13,370 bases of DNA from positions 1 through 13,370 of the forward strand of contig JACQQR010000245.1 in assembly GCA_016206875.1 (NCBI GenBank), read 5' to 3'. Within the stretch, counting starts at the first letter, position 1. Each line of letters opens with the position of its first letter. Made by a program: the position numbers and the translations under genes. Positions 1 through 6,214 of the stretch are shown one piece after another. A model generated the notes under the pieces. That model did not search any database and had not been told where the DNA came from. It saw only the letters and a program-made list of their open reading frames with translations. The stretch is from Candidatus Omnitrophota bacterium. Its GTDB lineage: Bacteria > Omnitrophota > Omnitrophia > Omnitrophales > JACROU01.

Positions 1-810
1 CTGTCTCCACGCATGCATCAGGCGGCTTTCGAGCATTTGGGCTTGCCCCATTTTTATGCGGCACTGGAACTGGCGCCAAAGTATTTCAAAAAGTTGATGA
101 TACATCGCGCGCAAATTCTCTTGGATGGTTTTAATGTCACCATCCCGTATAAACAAGTTATTATTCCTTATCTGGATTCAGTGAGTCCCGAAGCGCGCTT
201 GATTGGCGCGGTGAATACTGTGCGGGTACGACGCGGCCGTTTTTTGGGCGAAAATACCGATGCCTACGGTTTTCTCCGGCTCTTGCGCGAAGAATTTCGT
301 TGGAAATCAAACAGAAAAAAAGTACTCATTTTGGGCGCCGGCGGCGCTGCGCGTGCCTGTATGACGGCGCTTCTTCGCGACGGGGTGAGACAAATTTGTA
401 TTTTAAACCGCACACCTTCCAAGGCGCGGGGTTTGGCGCTTGATTTTAAAAATCGATTTCCGAAAGTTCCGATCGACTTTGCCCCGCTGACGGGAAGGAA
501 AGTTCGCGAAGAATTGCTTCAAGCGGATTTGGTTGTACATACGACTTCCGTAGGACTCAAGGTTTCGGATACTTCGATCGTTGCCAAGAAAGATTTTCCC
601 AAAGTTCAGGGAAAGCGCTTTGCCGTCGATTTAATTTATAATCCGCCTCAAACGGAATTTTTGCGCTTGGCCAAGGCGGCCGGCTGGAAAACGGCGAATG
701 GCCTGGGTATGTTGCTGTATCAAGGAGCCAAGGCTTTCGAATTATGGACAGGCCGCAAAGCGCCGGTGGATGTGATGAGAAAAGCCCTGCTGTTTCATAA
801 TTCCAAATAA
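1..810 (+). CDS. aroE: Shikimate dehydrogenase, 5'-truncated by the window edge
   Basis: Reduces 3-dehydroshikimate to shikimate with NADPH, the fourth step of the chorismate pathway, in the cytosol. The frame is open from base 1 and begins LSPRMH, the conserved substrate-binding start of AroE (usually S-L-S-P-x-x-H about 15-20 residues into the protein). Only a short N-terminal piece is therefore missing, and the ATG at 13 is an internal Met. Visible motifs: NVTIPYK with the catalytic Lys (codon 151-153), ENTDAYG with the catalytic Asp (codon 259-261), the dinucleotide-binding LGAGGAARA near 334-360 followed by LNRTPSKA, and the C-terminal signature D-L-I-Y-N-P-P-x-T with GMLLYQGAKAFELW. The stop is TAA, 8 bases before pilD. 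It lies in an aromatic-acid cluster with aroC, aroK and aroB. No damage is seen in the visible part. Confidence 0.96.
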   Translation: MSPRMHQAAFEHLGLPHFYAALELAPKYFKKLMIHRAQILLDGFNVTIPYKQVIIPYLDSVSPEARLIGAVNTVRVRRGRFLGENTDAYGFLRLLREEFRWKSNRKKVLILGAGGAARACMTALLRDGVRQICILNRTPSKARGLALDFKNRFPKVPIDFAPLTGRKVREELLQADLVVHTTSVGLKVSDTSIVAKKDFPKVQGKRFAVDLIYNPPQTEFLRLAKAAGWKTANGLGMLLYQGAKAFELWTGRKAPVDVMRKALLFHNSK

Positions 811-818
811 GGTATTTC

Positions 819-1649
819 ATGGACGCGATGTTGGATTATTTATTTGATTTAGGTGAAGCCCACCGGATTCTGTTTGCTTCGCTTTTCTTCATTCTTGGAG
901 TTTGTGTGGGAAGTTTTGCGAATGTCTGCATTTTTCGATTGGGCGAGCAGATTTCGCTGGTGAAGCCGCGCTCGTTTTGCCCGGCCTGCAGGACGCCGAT
1001 TCATGCCTATGACAATATTCCGCTCGTGAGCTATATTTTGCTCAAGGCCAAGTGCCGGGCGTGCGGCGCGAAAATTCCGCAGCGGTATTTCTGGGTGGAA
1101 TTAGTTTCGGGTTTGATTTTTTCATTTTTATTCATTTACGCCGGTTTGACGATTGAACTGATTTGGGGATTCTATTTCATCACGAGCTTGCTGATTGTGA
1201 CGCTCATAGATTTCAAAAAAATGGAAATCCCCGATGAAATTACTGTTAGCGGAATTTTTGCAGGTTGGCTCTTCGCTTTTGTGTTCCCTGAAATTTTCAA
1301 CGAGGTTGCCAACAAATCCGGCTTGGGCGAATCCGTGCTCGGCATGATGACGGGCGGCGGCTTGATGTGGGTTACGGCCTGGCTGGGCGACAAGATATTC
1401 AAGCGCGAAAGCATGGGAGGCGGAGACATTAAGTTGATGGCGATGGCGGGCGCGTTTTTGGGCGTTCAGGGTGCCGTGATGACGTATTTTCTGGCGCCGT
1501 TTTTTGCCATGCCCTTCGGCCTCTTTCAAAAGTGGGTCAAAAAGTCTGAAATTTTGCCGTACGGCCCTTTTATCGCAATGGCTGCAGTATTCAGCCTTTT
1601 CTTTGGTGATTGGTTACTGGGAGTTATCATTAGCGGAAGCAGTGGGTAG
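819..1649 (+). CDS. pilD: Type IV prepilin peptidase / N-methyltransferase (A24 family)
   Basis: Inner-membrane aspartyl protease that cleaves the leader of type IV prepilins and type II secretion pseudopilins. The long form, as here, also N-methylates the new terminus. At 276 residues it has normal length for the bifunctional type. An N-terminal membrane segment (about 17-38) carries the family motif GSFANVCIFRL. Two CxxC pairs follow (C54/C57 and C79/C82), the zinc-type cytoplasmic insert of the methyltransferase half. The two catalytic aspartates are D131 (LIDFKKMEIPDE) and D203 (GGGDIKLM). Six to eight hydrophobic stretches fill the rest. A weak AAGG lies 6 bases before the ATG, and the gene starts 8 bases after aroE, so the two are probably co-transcribed. 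Oddity: the last bases (AGT GGG TAG) are already part of the heptad repeat that fills the next spacer, so the repeat supplies the stop codon. No pilin or assembly gene is in the window. Confidence 0.95.
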   Translation: MDAMLDYLFDLGEAHRILFASLFFILGVCVGSFANVCIFRLGEQISLVKPRSFCPACRTPIHAYDNIPLVSYILLKAKCRACGAKIPQRYFWVELVSGLIFSFLFIYAGLTIELIWGFYFITSLLIVTLIDFKKMEIPDEITVSGIFAGWLFAFVFPEIFNEVANKSGLGESVLGMMTGGGLMWVTAWLGDKIFKRESMGGGDIKLMAMAGAFLGVQGAVMTYFLAPFFAMPFGLFQKWVKKSEILPYGPFIAMAAVFSLFFGDWLLGVIISGSSG

Positions 1650-1752
1650 ATGGTAATGGGTAGACGGTAGTGGGTAGTGGGTAGAAAAAGCTGAAGACAA
1701 TTTTAAGAGGCTTTTTTACTACCCACTACCATCTACCCACTACTCACTACCA
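1641..1752. repeat. Heptad inverted-array element A (pilD-aroC spacer)
   Basis: The left arm (1641-1684) is a run of 7-bp units of form TAGNNGG (units at 1647, 1654, 1661, 1668, 1675, then TAG), the unit being TAGTGGG with substitutions. Five A's follow at 1685-1689. The right arm (1718-1752) is five 7-bp units of form ACTACCC and variants, the reverse complement of the left. Bases 1641-1663 pair with 1719-1741 at 22 of 23 positions. In another register 1673-1684 pairs perfectly with 1719-1730, and AAAAAGC (1685-1691) pairs with GCTTTTT (1710-1716), giving a continuous hairpin with a two-base bulge. The element begins inside the pilD stop region and ends about 10 bases before the aroC ribosome binding site. 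It is not a classical terminator: the T-run lies inside the structure, not after it. Function unknown. Confidence 0.85.
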
Positions 1753-1771
1753 ACTGTCTTAAGGAGTTTGT

Positions 1772-2887
1772 ATGCTCAATTACATGACCTGCGGGGAGTC
1801 ACACGGAAAATATTTATTGGCGATTCTGGAGGGGATGCCCAGCGGACTAGAAATCGATTCCAAAATTATTGCGCATGAACTCCGGAGGCGCCAGCAAGGC
1901 TATGGCCGCGGCGCCCGTATGAAAATTGAAACGGATCAAGCGGAACTGACCTCCGGCATTTATAAGGGGAAAACCACCGGCGCGCCGATTGGGTTTGTCT
2001 CCATCAATAAAGATTTCAAATTAGATTCTATGCCCGAGCTGGAGCGGCCCCGGCCCGGCCATGCCGATTTAAACGGTTCGTTGAAATATCATCAGGGCAT
2101 CCGCGCTATACTAGAACGAGCCAGTGCGCGTGAGACTTTGCTTCGCGTTGCGATTGGGGCGCTTGTGCGTCAATTGCTCGGCGCTTTCGGCATACATATT
2201 ATTTCTCATGTTATTGAATTGGGCGGCATCCGAATTGAAGAGCGCGATTTGGAATTTTCCGGCATTGAGAACAAAAAGAAAGATTCCCGGTTGAATTGCG
2301 TTTCGCCTGCCGCCGAGCGAAAAATGATTGCGCGTATTGACCAGGCCGCAGAAGAAGGCGATACCCTAGGCGGGCGCTTTGAAATCCGTGTGCAAGGGGT
2401 GCCGATTGGGCTGGGCTCGCATGTCACCTATCATCAAAAGTTAGATGCGCGGATTGCCCGCGCGCTTATCAGTATTCAGGCTATCAAAGAAGTGGGATTC
2501 GGATTGGCTGAAGAGTTAGGCCGCCTGAGCGGTTCTCAAAGTCATGACGAGATTTTTTATGAGGCAGGGAAGGGATATTACCGGAAAACCAACCGCTCGG
2601 GCGGGTTTGAGGGAGGCATGACTACCGGCTCTGAGATTGTGGTGCGGGCCACGATGAAGCCCATTTCAACGCTGCGCAAAGCGCTGCAATCCGTAAACAT
2701 GAAAACCAAGCAGCCGGAGAAAGCCAGTTTTGAGCGTTCCGATATTTGCGCCGTTCCCGCGGCCTCCGTTATTGGCGAAGCCGTTGTGGCCTATGAAGTG
2801 GCCAACGCCTTTCTCGAAAAGTTCGGCGGCGATTCAATGACGGAGCTCCGGCGGAATTATGAGGGATATTTAAAGCAAATTAAATAG
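1772..2887 (+). CDS. aroC: Chorismate synthase
   Basis: Removes phosphate from 5-enolpyruvylshikimate-3-phosphate by a 1,4-anti elimination needing reduced FMN, giving chorismate; cytosolic homotetramer in the family. At 371 residues it is a normal full-length bacterial enzyme. Motifs in order: GESHG (8-12, with the conserved His11), RRQQGYGRGARMKIE, SGIYKGKTTGAPI, RPGHADLNGSLKY, RASARETLLRVA, LDARIARAL, SGSQSHDE, NRSGGFEGGMTTG, RATMKPISTL, ERSDICAVPAASVIGEA and a C-terminal LEKFGGDSM. The ATG is set by AAGGAG at 1761-1766, five bases upstream, just beyond repeat element A. Downstream is a TAG stop whose G begins repeat element B. Nothing appears damaged. The separation from pilD by a 122-base structured spacer leaves open whether pilD and aroC share a transcript. 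Confidence 0.98.
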   Translation: MLNYMTCGESHGKYLLAILEGMPSGLEIDSKIIAHELRRRQQGYGRGARMKIETDQAELTSGIYKGKTTGAPIGFVSINKDFKLDSMPELERPRPGHADLNGSLKYHQGIRAILERASARETLLRVAIGALVRQLLGAFGIHIISHVIELGGIRIEERDLEFSGIENKKKDSRLNCVSPAAERKMIARIDQAAEEGDTLGGRFEIRVQGVPIGLGSHVTYHQKLDARIARALISIQAIKEVGFGLAEELGRLSGSQSHDEIFYEAGKGYYRKTNRSGGFEGGMTTGSEIVVRATMKPISTLRKALQSVNMKTKQPEKASFERSDICAVPAASVIGEAVVAYEVANAFLEKFGGDSMTELRRNYEGYLKQIK

Positions 2888-2967
2888 AGGAGGGAGGAGG
2901 GAGGAGGGAGAAAAACCAAATTAGTTTTGCATTTTTTCTTTCCTCTCTCCTCTTTCCTCTCTCCTCC
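2887..2967. repeat. Heptad inverted-array element B (aroC-aroK spacer)
   Basis: The left arm (2887-2910) is 3.4 perfect copies of the 7-bp unit GAGGAGG, starting with the G of the aroC TAG stop. Five A's follow at 2911-2915, then an AT-rich core ending in a T-run (2932-2937). The right arm (2939-2966) is two perfect tandem copies of a 14-bp unit, TTTCCTCTCTCCTC, twice the 7-bp period. The arms are polypurine and polypyrimidine and can pair in several registers, with small bulges. The left arm also has runs of GG and GGG separated by single A's, so it could form a G-quadruplex as RNA or DNA instead. Same form as elements A and C, unrelated sequence. Confidence 0.85.
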
Positions 2968-2982
2968 GTACTCTCTCTTATT

Positions 2983-3495
2983 ATGAAAAACATCTATCTG
3001 GTCGGCATGATGGGTTCGGGAAAAACGGAGACGGCCAGGGCGCTGGCGGCGCTTCTTGGAAGCAAGGCTGTGGATTTGGACGCGCTGATTACCGAGCGGG
3101 AGCGGCGCGGCATCAACGAGATTTTTGATAAAGAAGGCGAGTCGTATTTCCGCGATGTGGAATCCAGAATTCTTTCCGATCTTTCCATTAAAAAAAATCT
3201 GGTGATTGCCACAGGCGGGGGCACCGTGCTTCGCGAGTCCAACCGAAAAGCGCTGCTTCAAACGGGAAAAGTGTTTTATCTGGAAACCTCTCTGGTGGTT
3301 CTCTGGGAACGGCTCAAAATGATGCGTGACAGGCCGCTGCTTCAATCAGCGGAACCGCGTGTGGTATTAGAGCGGATTTTAGAAGAAAGGCAGCCTCTTT
3401 ACGAGGTGTTTGAAAACCGGGTGACCACCGATTACAAAACACCGGATGAAGTGGCTCGGGAAATTTCCAAGATACTAGTGCAGCATGACAATTAA
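2983..3495 (+). CDS. aroK: Shikimate kinase
   Basis: Phosphorylates shikimate at the 3-hydroxyl using ATP, fifth step towards chorismate, in the cytosol. At 170 residues it has the usual length. Visible: the P-loop GMMGSGKT (8-15), the shikimate-binding region VDLDALI (D31/D33), GINEIFDKEGESYFRDVE with the conserved Arg57, the ATGGGTVL substrate loop (Gly78-80), the lid MRDRPLL (R115-R117), and ERQPLYEVF near the C-terminus. The ATG at 2983 agrees with the family's N-terminus (M-K-N-I-Y-L-V-G). There is no purine-rich ribosome binding site before it: the 40 bases upstream are almost pure pyrimidine because they are the right arm of repeat element B and a CTCTCTCTTATT stretch. Translation may thus depend on coupling to aroC, an S1-type pyrimidine leader, or folding of element B. 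Confidence 0.96.
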   Translation: MKNIYLVGMMGSGKTETARALAALLGSKAVDLDALITERERRGINEIFDKEGESYFRDVESRILSDLSIKKNLVIATGGGTVLRESNRKALLQTGKVFYLETSLVVLWERLKMMRDRPLLQSAEPRVVLERILEERQPLYEVFENRVTTDYKTPDEVAREISKILVQHDN

Positions 3496-3496
3496 A

Positions 3497-3513
3497 AATG
3501 GGCGTAGCCCATT
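3497..3513 (+). repeat. Small hairpin after the aroK stop
   Basis: AATGGGC (3497-3503), a three-base loop GTA, and GCCCATT (3507-3513) form a perfect 7-bp stem beginning one base after the aroK TAA. No T-run follows, so it is not a convincing intrinsic terminator. It may protect the 3' end of the aroK message. Confidence 0.5.
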
Positions 3514-3525
3514 GGCAATCTGCAC

Positions 3526-3564
3526 AGTACCGCCTACCCCTAAAATTAAATGTCAGGCGGTACT
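3526..3564 (+). repeat. 10-bp inverted repeat in the aroK-aroB spacer
   Basis: AGTACCGCCT (3526-3535) and AGGCGGTACT (3555-3564) are exact reverse complements around a 19-base AT-rich loop. The right arm ends six bases before the preferred aroB start at 3571, close enough for the stem to mask the initiation region. An upstream in-frame ATG at 3550 lies inside the loop, which argues that the true coding start is downstream of the structure. Confidence 0.6.
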
Positions 3565-3570
3565 CGAGCT

Positions 3571-4665
3571 ATGATTCAAACCATTTCTGTACCCATCGCG
3601 TCCCATCGCTATTCCATTTATGTGGGGAAGGGGGCTGTAAACCGGCTTCCTCGTTTACTCCGTTCCTGGAATGTGCGCGGCAATTTATTCGTGGTAAGCC
3701 AGGCAAAAATTTTGCGTTTGCATGGCGCAAAGCTGAAAAAAATTCTTTCGAGTCTTCATTTGCCTGTCTATTTCCACGTGATCCCTGATAGGGAGTCATC
3801 GAAAAGCCAAAGAGAATTATTCCGTCTCTACGAAGCGATGCTGCGCGCCAAGCTGGATCGCTCAAGCACGGTGCTGGCTCTGGGCGGCGGCGTGGTTGGC
3901 GATCTGACGGGATTTGCCGCCTCCACGTTCAAGCGGGGAGTGGGGCTGGTGCATATTCCCACCACGTTGCTTGCGCAAGTAGACAGTTCAATTGGCGGGA
4001 AAACGGCGATTAATCTGGAGGCGGGCAAAAACTTGGTGGGCAGTTTCTATCATCCCAAGGCAGTGATTGCAGATACGGAATTTTTGAAAACACTCCCGCG
4101 AGAAAAGATATCTGATTCACTGGCCGAGGTCATTAAGTATGGCATGATGAAAAAGGAGTTTTTTAGCTGGCTCAAGGGCAATCTCTCCGGGGCGCTTAAA
4201 AAAGATATTGCAATTTTAGAGAAAATTGTTTTAGAATCCGCAAGAATCAAGGCGAAGGTAGTCACTGTGGATCCGGATGAAAGCCGGGGGTACCGGGATA
4301 TCCTCAACTACGGACATACCTTTGCGCACGGATTTGAAGCGGCTGCCGGGTACAAAAAGCAGCTTACACACGGCAAAGCCGTAGCCTGTGGTATGATTGC
4401 CGCCTGCGATTTAGCTTTGCGGCTGGGGTTGACAACGCCGGAAACGGCGCGGCAGCAATTACAATTGATTCGCTGCTGTGGCCTTCCGGTGTCGCTTCGC
4501 TCGTTTGGTTTTACACCGCAGCAAATTTTCCGCTATTTTCTCGTGGATAAAAAAGCGCGAGACGGAAAAATAAAGTTTATCCTGCCCCAACGGATTGGGA
4601 AATTACTTGCCGTGAAAGGAATCCGGCCGTCTCTTGTCCGGGAGACGCTACAACAAATTCTATAG
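3571..4665 (+). CDS. aroB: 3-dehydroquinate synthase
   Basis: Converts DAHP to 3-dehydroquinate, second step of the pathway, using NAD and a divalent metal. I start it at the ATG at 3571 (364 residues), because MIQTISVPIASHRYSIYVGKG matches the usual AroB N-terminus. The in-frame ATG at 3550 would add seven residues read from a hairpin. Neither has a good ribosome binding site. In order: the NAD-binding GGGVVGD (from about residue 105), TTLLAQVDSSIGGKTAIN, the GKNLVGSFYHP region, and the three metal ligands of the family, E186 (AEVIKYG), H249 (NYGHTFAHGFE) and H267 (THGKAVA). It ends with a TAG that abuts repeat element C. Part of the aro cluster; the genes for steps 1, 3 and 6 are not in the window. 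Confidence 0.97.
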   Translation: MIQTISVPIASHRYSIYVGKGAVNRLPRLLRSWNVRGNLFVVSQAKILRLHGAKLKKILSSLHLPVYFHVIPDRESSKSQRELFRLYEAMLRAKLDRSSTVLALGGGVVGDLTGFAASTFKRGVGLVHIPTTLLAQVDSSIGGKTAINLEAGKNLVGSFYHPKAVIADTEFLKTLPREKISDSLAEVIKYGMMKKEFFSWLKGNLSGALKKDIAILEKIVLESARIKAKVVTVDPDESRGYRDILNYGHTFAHGFEAAAGYKKQLTHGKAVACGMIAACDLALRLGLTTPETARQQLQLIRCCGLPVSLRSFGFTPQQIFRYFLVDKKARDGKIKFILPQRIGKLLAVKGIRPSLVRETLQQIL

Positions 4666-4755
4666 TCGTCGTGGGTCGTGAGTCGTGAGTCGTGAGTAAA
4701 AACAAGGCGTTACTGACGACCGACGACCGACGACTGATGACTCACGACTGACGAC
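4664..4755. repeat. Heptad inverted-array element C (aroB-dprA spacer)
   Basis: The left arm (4664-4697) is 7-bp units of type GTGAGTC (4671, 4678, 4685, 4692, with one GTGGGTC), beginning in the aroB TAG stop. Five A's follow at 4698-4702. The right arm (4714-4755) is six 7-bp units of type TGACGAC / CGACGAC / TCACGAC. Bases 4675-4691 pair with 4739-4755 at 16 of 17 positions, and the inner AGTAA (4695-4699) pairs with TTACT (4710-4714). It shares the stop-codon position, the 7-bp period in both arms and the A5 junction with elements A and B. Confidence 0.85.
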
Positions 4756-4775
4756 CGATGGCGAATGAGAAAACC

Positions 4776-4883
4776 ATGTTCAAAACACTCAAACTAATTA
4801 TTGGAATCCTGCTGGGATTCGGCTTCGTGGAATTCATGAAATTTTTTTCTGCGAATTATCTGTGGGCTTATTTTTACCGGTGA
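4776..4883 (+). CDS. Possible small membrane peptide (35 residues)
   Basis: A short open frame between repeat element C and dprA, not recognised as any family. From the ATG at 4776 it reads 35 residues with one hydrophobic stretch (LIIGILLGFGFVEF) after a Lys-containing start, and an aromatic tail rich in F, Y and W (MKFFSANYLWAYFYR). This is the profile of a single-pass membrane peptide. An in-frame ATG at 4758 would give 41 residues and abuts the end of the repeat. A weak GAGA lies five bases before 4776; 4758 has no binding site. It fills most of the 271-base gap between aroB and dprA. Against it: the short length and lack of a strong start signal. The rest of the gap (4884-4936) holds a GGCCGGCC palindrome and nothing else I can name. 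Confidence 0.4.
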   Translation: MFKTLKLIIGILLGFGFVEFMKFFSANYLWAYFYR

Positions 4884-4936
4884 ACTTTGCGGGCCGGCCG
4901 TGAGGGGTCGCCTGACCGCGTCTGAAAAAGTGACGC

Positions 4937-6088
4937 ATGAATTCTCTGGAAGCTTTACTTATTCTCTCTTCGGTGCGTAGTTCATCCAGCCGCCAGATGA
5001 TGAAACTCATCGAGCGCTTTACGCTTCCCGAGCGCGTGTTTGAAATCCAAACACCGCAAGAGTTGTCTCATATTGCAGAAATTCCTCTTGCGCTGGCTGC
5101 GGACATTTTGAGCGCCCCCGAAGCTTTTTCCCCCGGAAAAATGATTGAAGCATGCGCCCAGAAAGGCATTTCGATTCTGCATATTTTGGCGCCGGAATAT
5201 CCCCGCAATCTTCTCCAGATTTATGATCCCCCGTTGATCTTATACGTAAAGGGGAGGTTGATGGCCGCGGATGAAATGGCCATCGGCATAGTGGGTTCGC
5301 GCCGCGCGTCCGCTTATGGGGTGAATGTCTCCACGCGTTTTTCCTGTGAATTGGCTGAGCAGGGAATCACTATCGTCTCCGGCCTGGCATTAGGGATTGA
5401 CAAGGCCGCGCATGAAGGCGCCCTCCGTGCTCAGGGCCGCACAATAGCTGTTTTGGGTTGTGGTGTAGACGTAATCTACCCGGAAGAAAACAAAAATATT
5501 TATGAACAAATTTGCCGGACCGGTTCTGTGCTGAGCGAATTCCCGCCCGGGGCGCTGCCGATGGCGTTTCATTTTCCTAAACGCAATCGCATTATCGCAG
5601 GACTTTCTTTGGGCATTCTGGTTGTGGAAGCCGGTGAAAGAAGCGGGTCGCTCATTACCGCGCGCCTGGGGATGGAAGAAGGCCGCGAAGTGTATGCCGT
5701 ACCCGGCCGGATTGATAGCTATTCTTCGGCGGGCACGCACAGACTGATTCAATCCGGAGCTAGGTTGGTGACGCGTTCGCAAGATATTCTGGAAGATTTG
5801 TATCCGGTGCTGAAACGCTCAATTTCGAATTCACCTCCGCCGGAATTATCCGCATCAGATCATCCCCAACCTGCCTTCGAGGCCGAATTCGGAAGCAAAA
5901 CAAATCTTTCCGAAAATGAGAAAAAAATTTGGGAAAGTATGGCGAATCTGGAGGAAGTGTTTCCGGATGAGCTTTGCACTCAATTAGACCGGAAGCTTCC
6001 GGATGTGCTTCAAGGCCTCACGCAGCTCGAATTGAAAGGCATGGTAGTTCGCCAATGGGGTGGAAGCTTTAAAAAAACTCGGGTATAG
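4937..6088 (+). CDS. dprA: DNA-processing protein DprA (Smf)
   Basis: Binds incoming single-stranded DNA and loads RecA during natural transformation; it is also present in many bacteria not known to be competent. 383 residues, full length for the three-part form. An N-terminal helical region (about 1-75) resembles the SAM/HhH-like domain. The Rossmann-like DprA core runs from about 80 to 290, with AIGIVGSRRASAYG (115-128), SGLALGIDKAAHEGAL, TIAVLGCGVDVIYPEENK, SEFPPG, FPKRNRIIAGLS, VVEAGERSGSLITARLGMEEGREVYAVPG and GTHRLIQSGARLV. A C-terminal winged-helix (DML1-like) domain spans about 320-378. The ATG at 4937 has no clear ribosome binding site but fits the family start (LEALLILSSV). It is followed by a 16-bp perfect hairpin and then an RDD gene, not directly by topA as is common in Firmicutes. 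Confidence 0.96.
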   Translation: MNSLEALLILSSVRSSSSRQMMKLIERFTLPERVFEIQTPQELSHIAEIPLALAADILSAPEAFSPGKMIEACAQKGISILHILAPEYPRNLLQIYDPPLILYVKGRLMAADEMAIGIVGSRRASAYGVNVSTRFSCELAEQGITIVSGLALGIDKAAHEGALRAQGRTIAVLGCGVDVIYPEENKNIYEQICRTGSVLSEFPPGALPMAFHFPKRNRIIAGLSLGILVVEAGERSGSLITARLGMEEGREVYAVPGRIDSYSSAGTHRLIQSGARLVTRSQDILEDLYPVLKRSISNSPPPELSASDHPQPAFEAEFGSKTNLSENEKKIWESMANLEEVFPDELCTQLDRKLPDVLQGLTQLELKGMVVRQWGGSFKKTRV

Positions 6089-6127
6089 TTAAGGTAACTG
6101 GCATGAATTGTGAGTGAACATGGGAAG

Positions 6128-6162
6128 TCAGGGACGGTTCTCCTTGGGAGAACCGTCCCTGA
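6128..6162 (+). repeat. 16-bp perfect inverted repeat after dprA
   Basis: TCAGGGACGGTTCTCC (6128-6143) and its exact reverse complement (6147-6162) are separated by only TTG, a very stable hairpin. It lies 39 bases after the dprA stop and 52 bases before the next ATG. The following bases (TTAAGTTT) are only moderately T-rich, so terminator function is possible but not clear. Palindromes built on AGGGACGGTTCTC resemble dispersed repeats in other bacterial genomes; I cannot test whether copies occur elsewhere in this one. Confidence 0.8.
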
Positions 6163-6214
6163 TTAAGTTTCAAATACAAAGGACGATACTTGGGGGAAAG
6201 GAAAGGAGTTATTT

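Noticed and set aside
1685..1716. Intrinsic terminator after pilD
   Set aside because: The T-run is in the middle of the hairpin, before the C-rich arm, and not after a finished stem.
3550..3570. Upstream aroB start at 3550
   Set aside because: The ATG is in a hairpin loop, has no ribosome binding site, and the extra seven residues are not typical of AroB.
3498..3788. 96-residue + frame overlapping aroB
   Set aside because: Out of frame with the clearly conserved aroB, Cys/Phe/Arg-rich, and no family resemblance.
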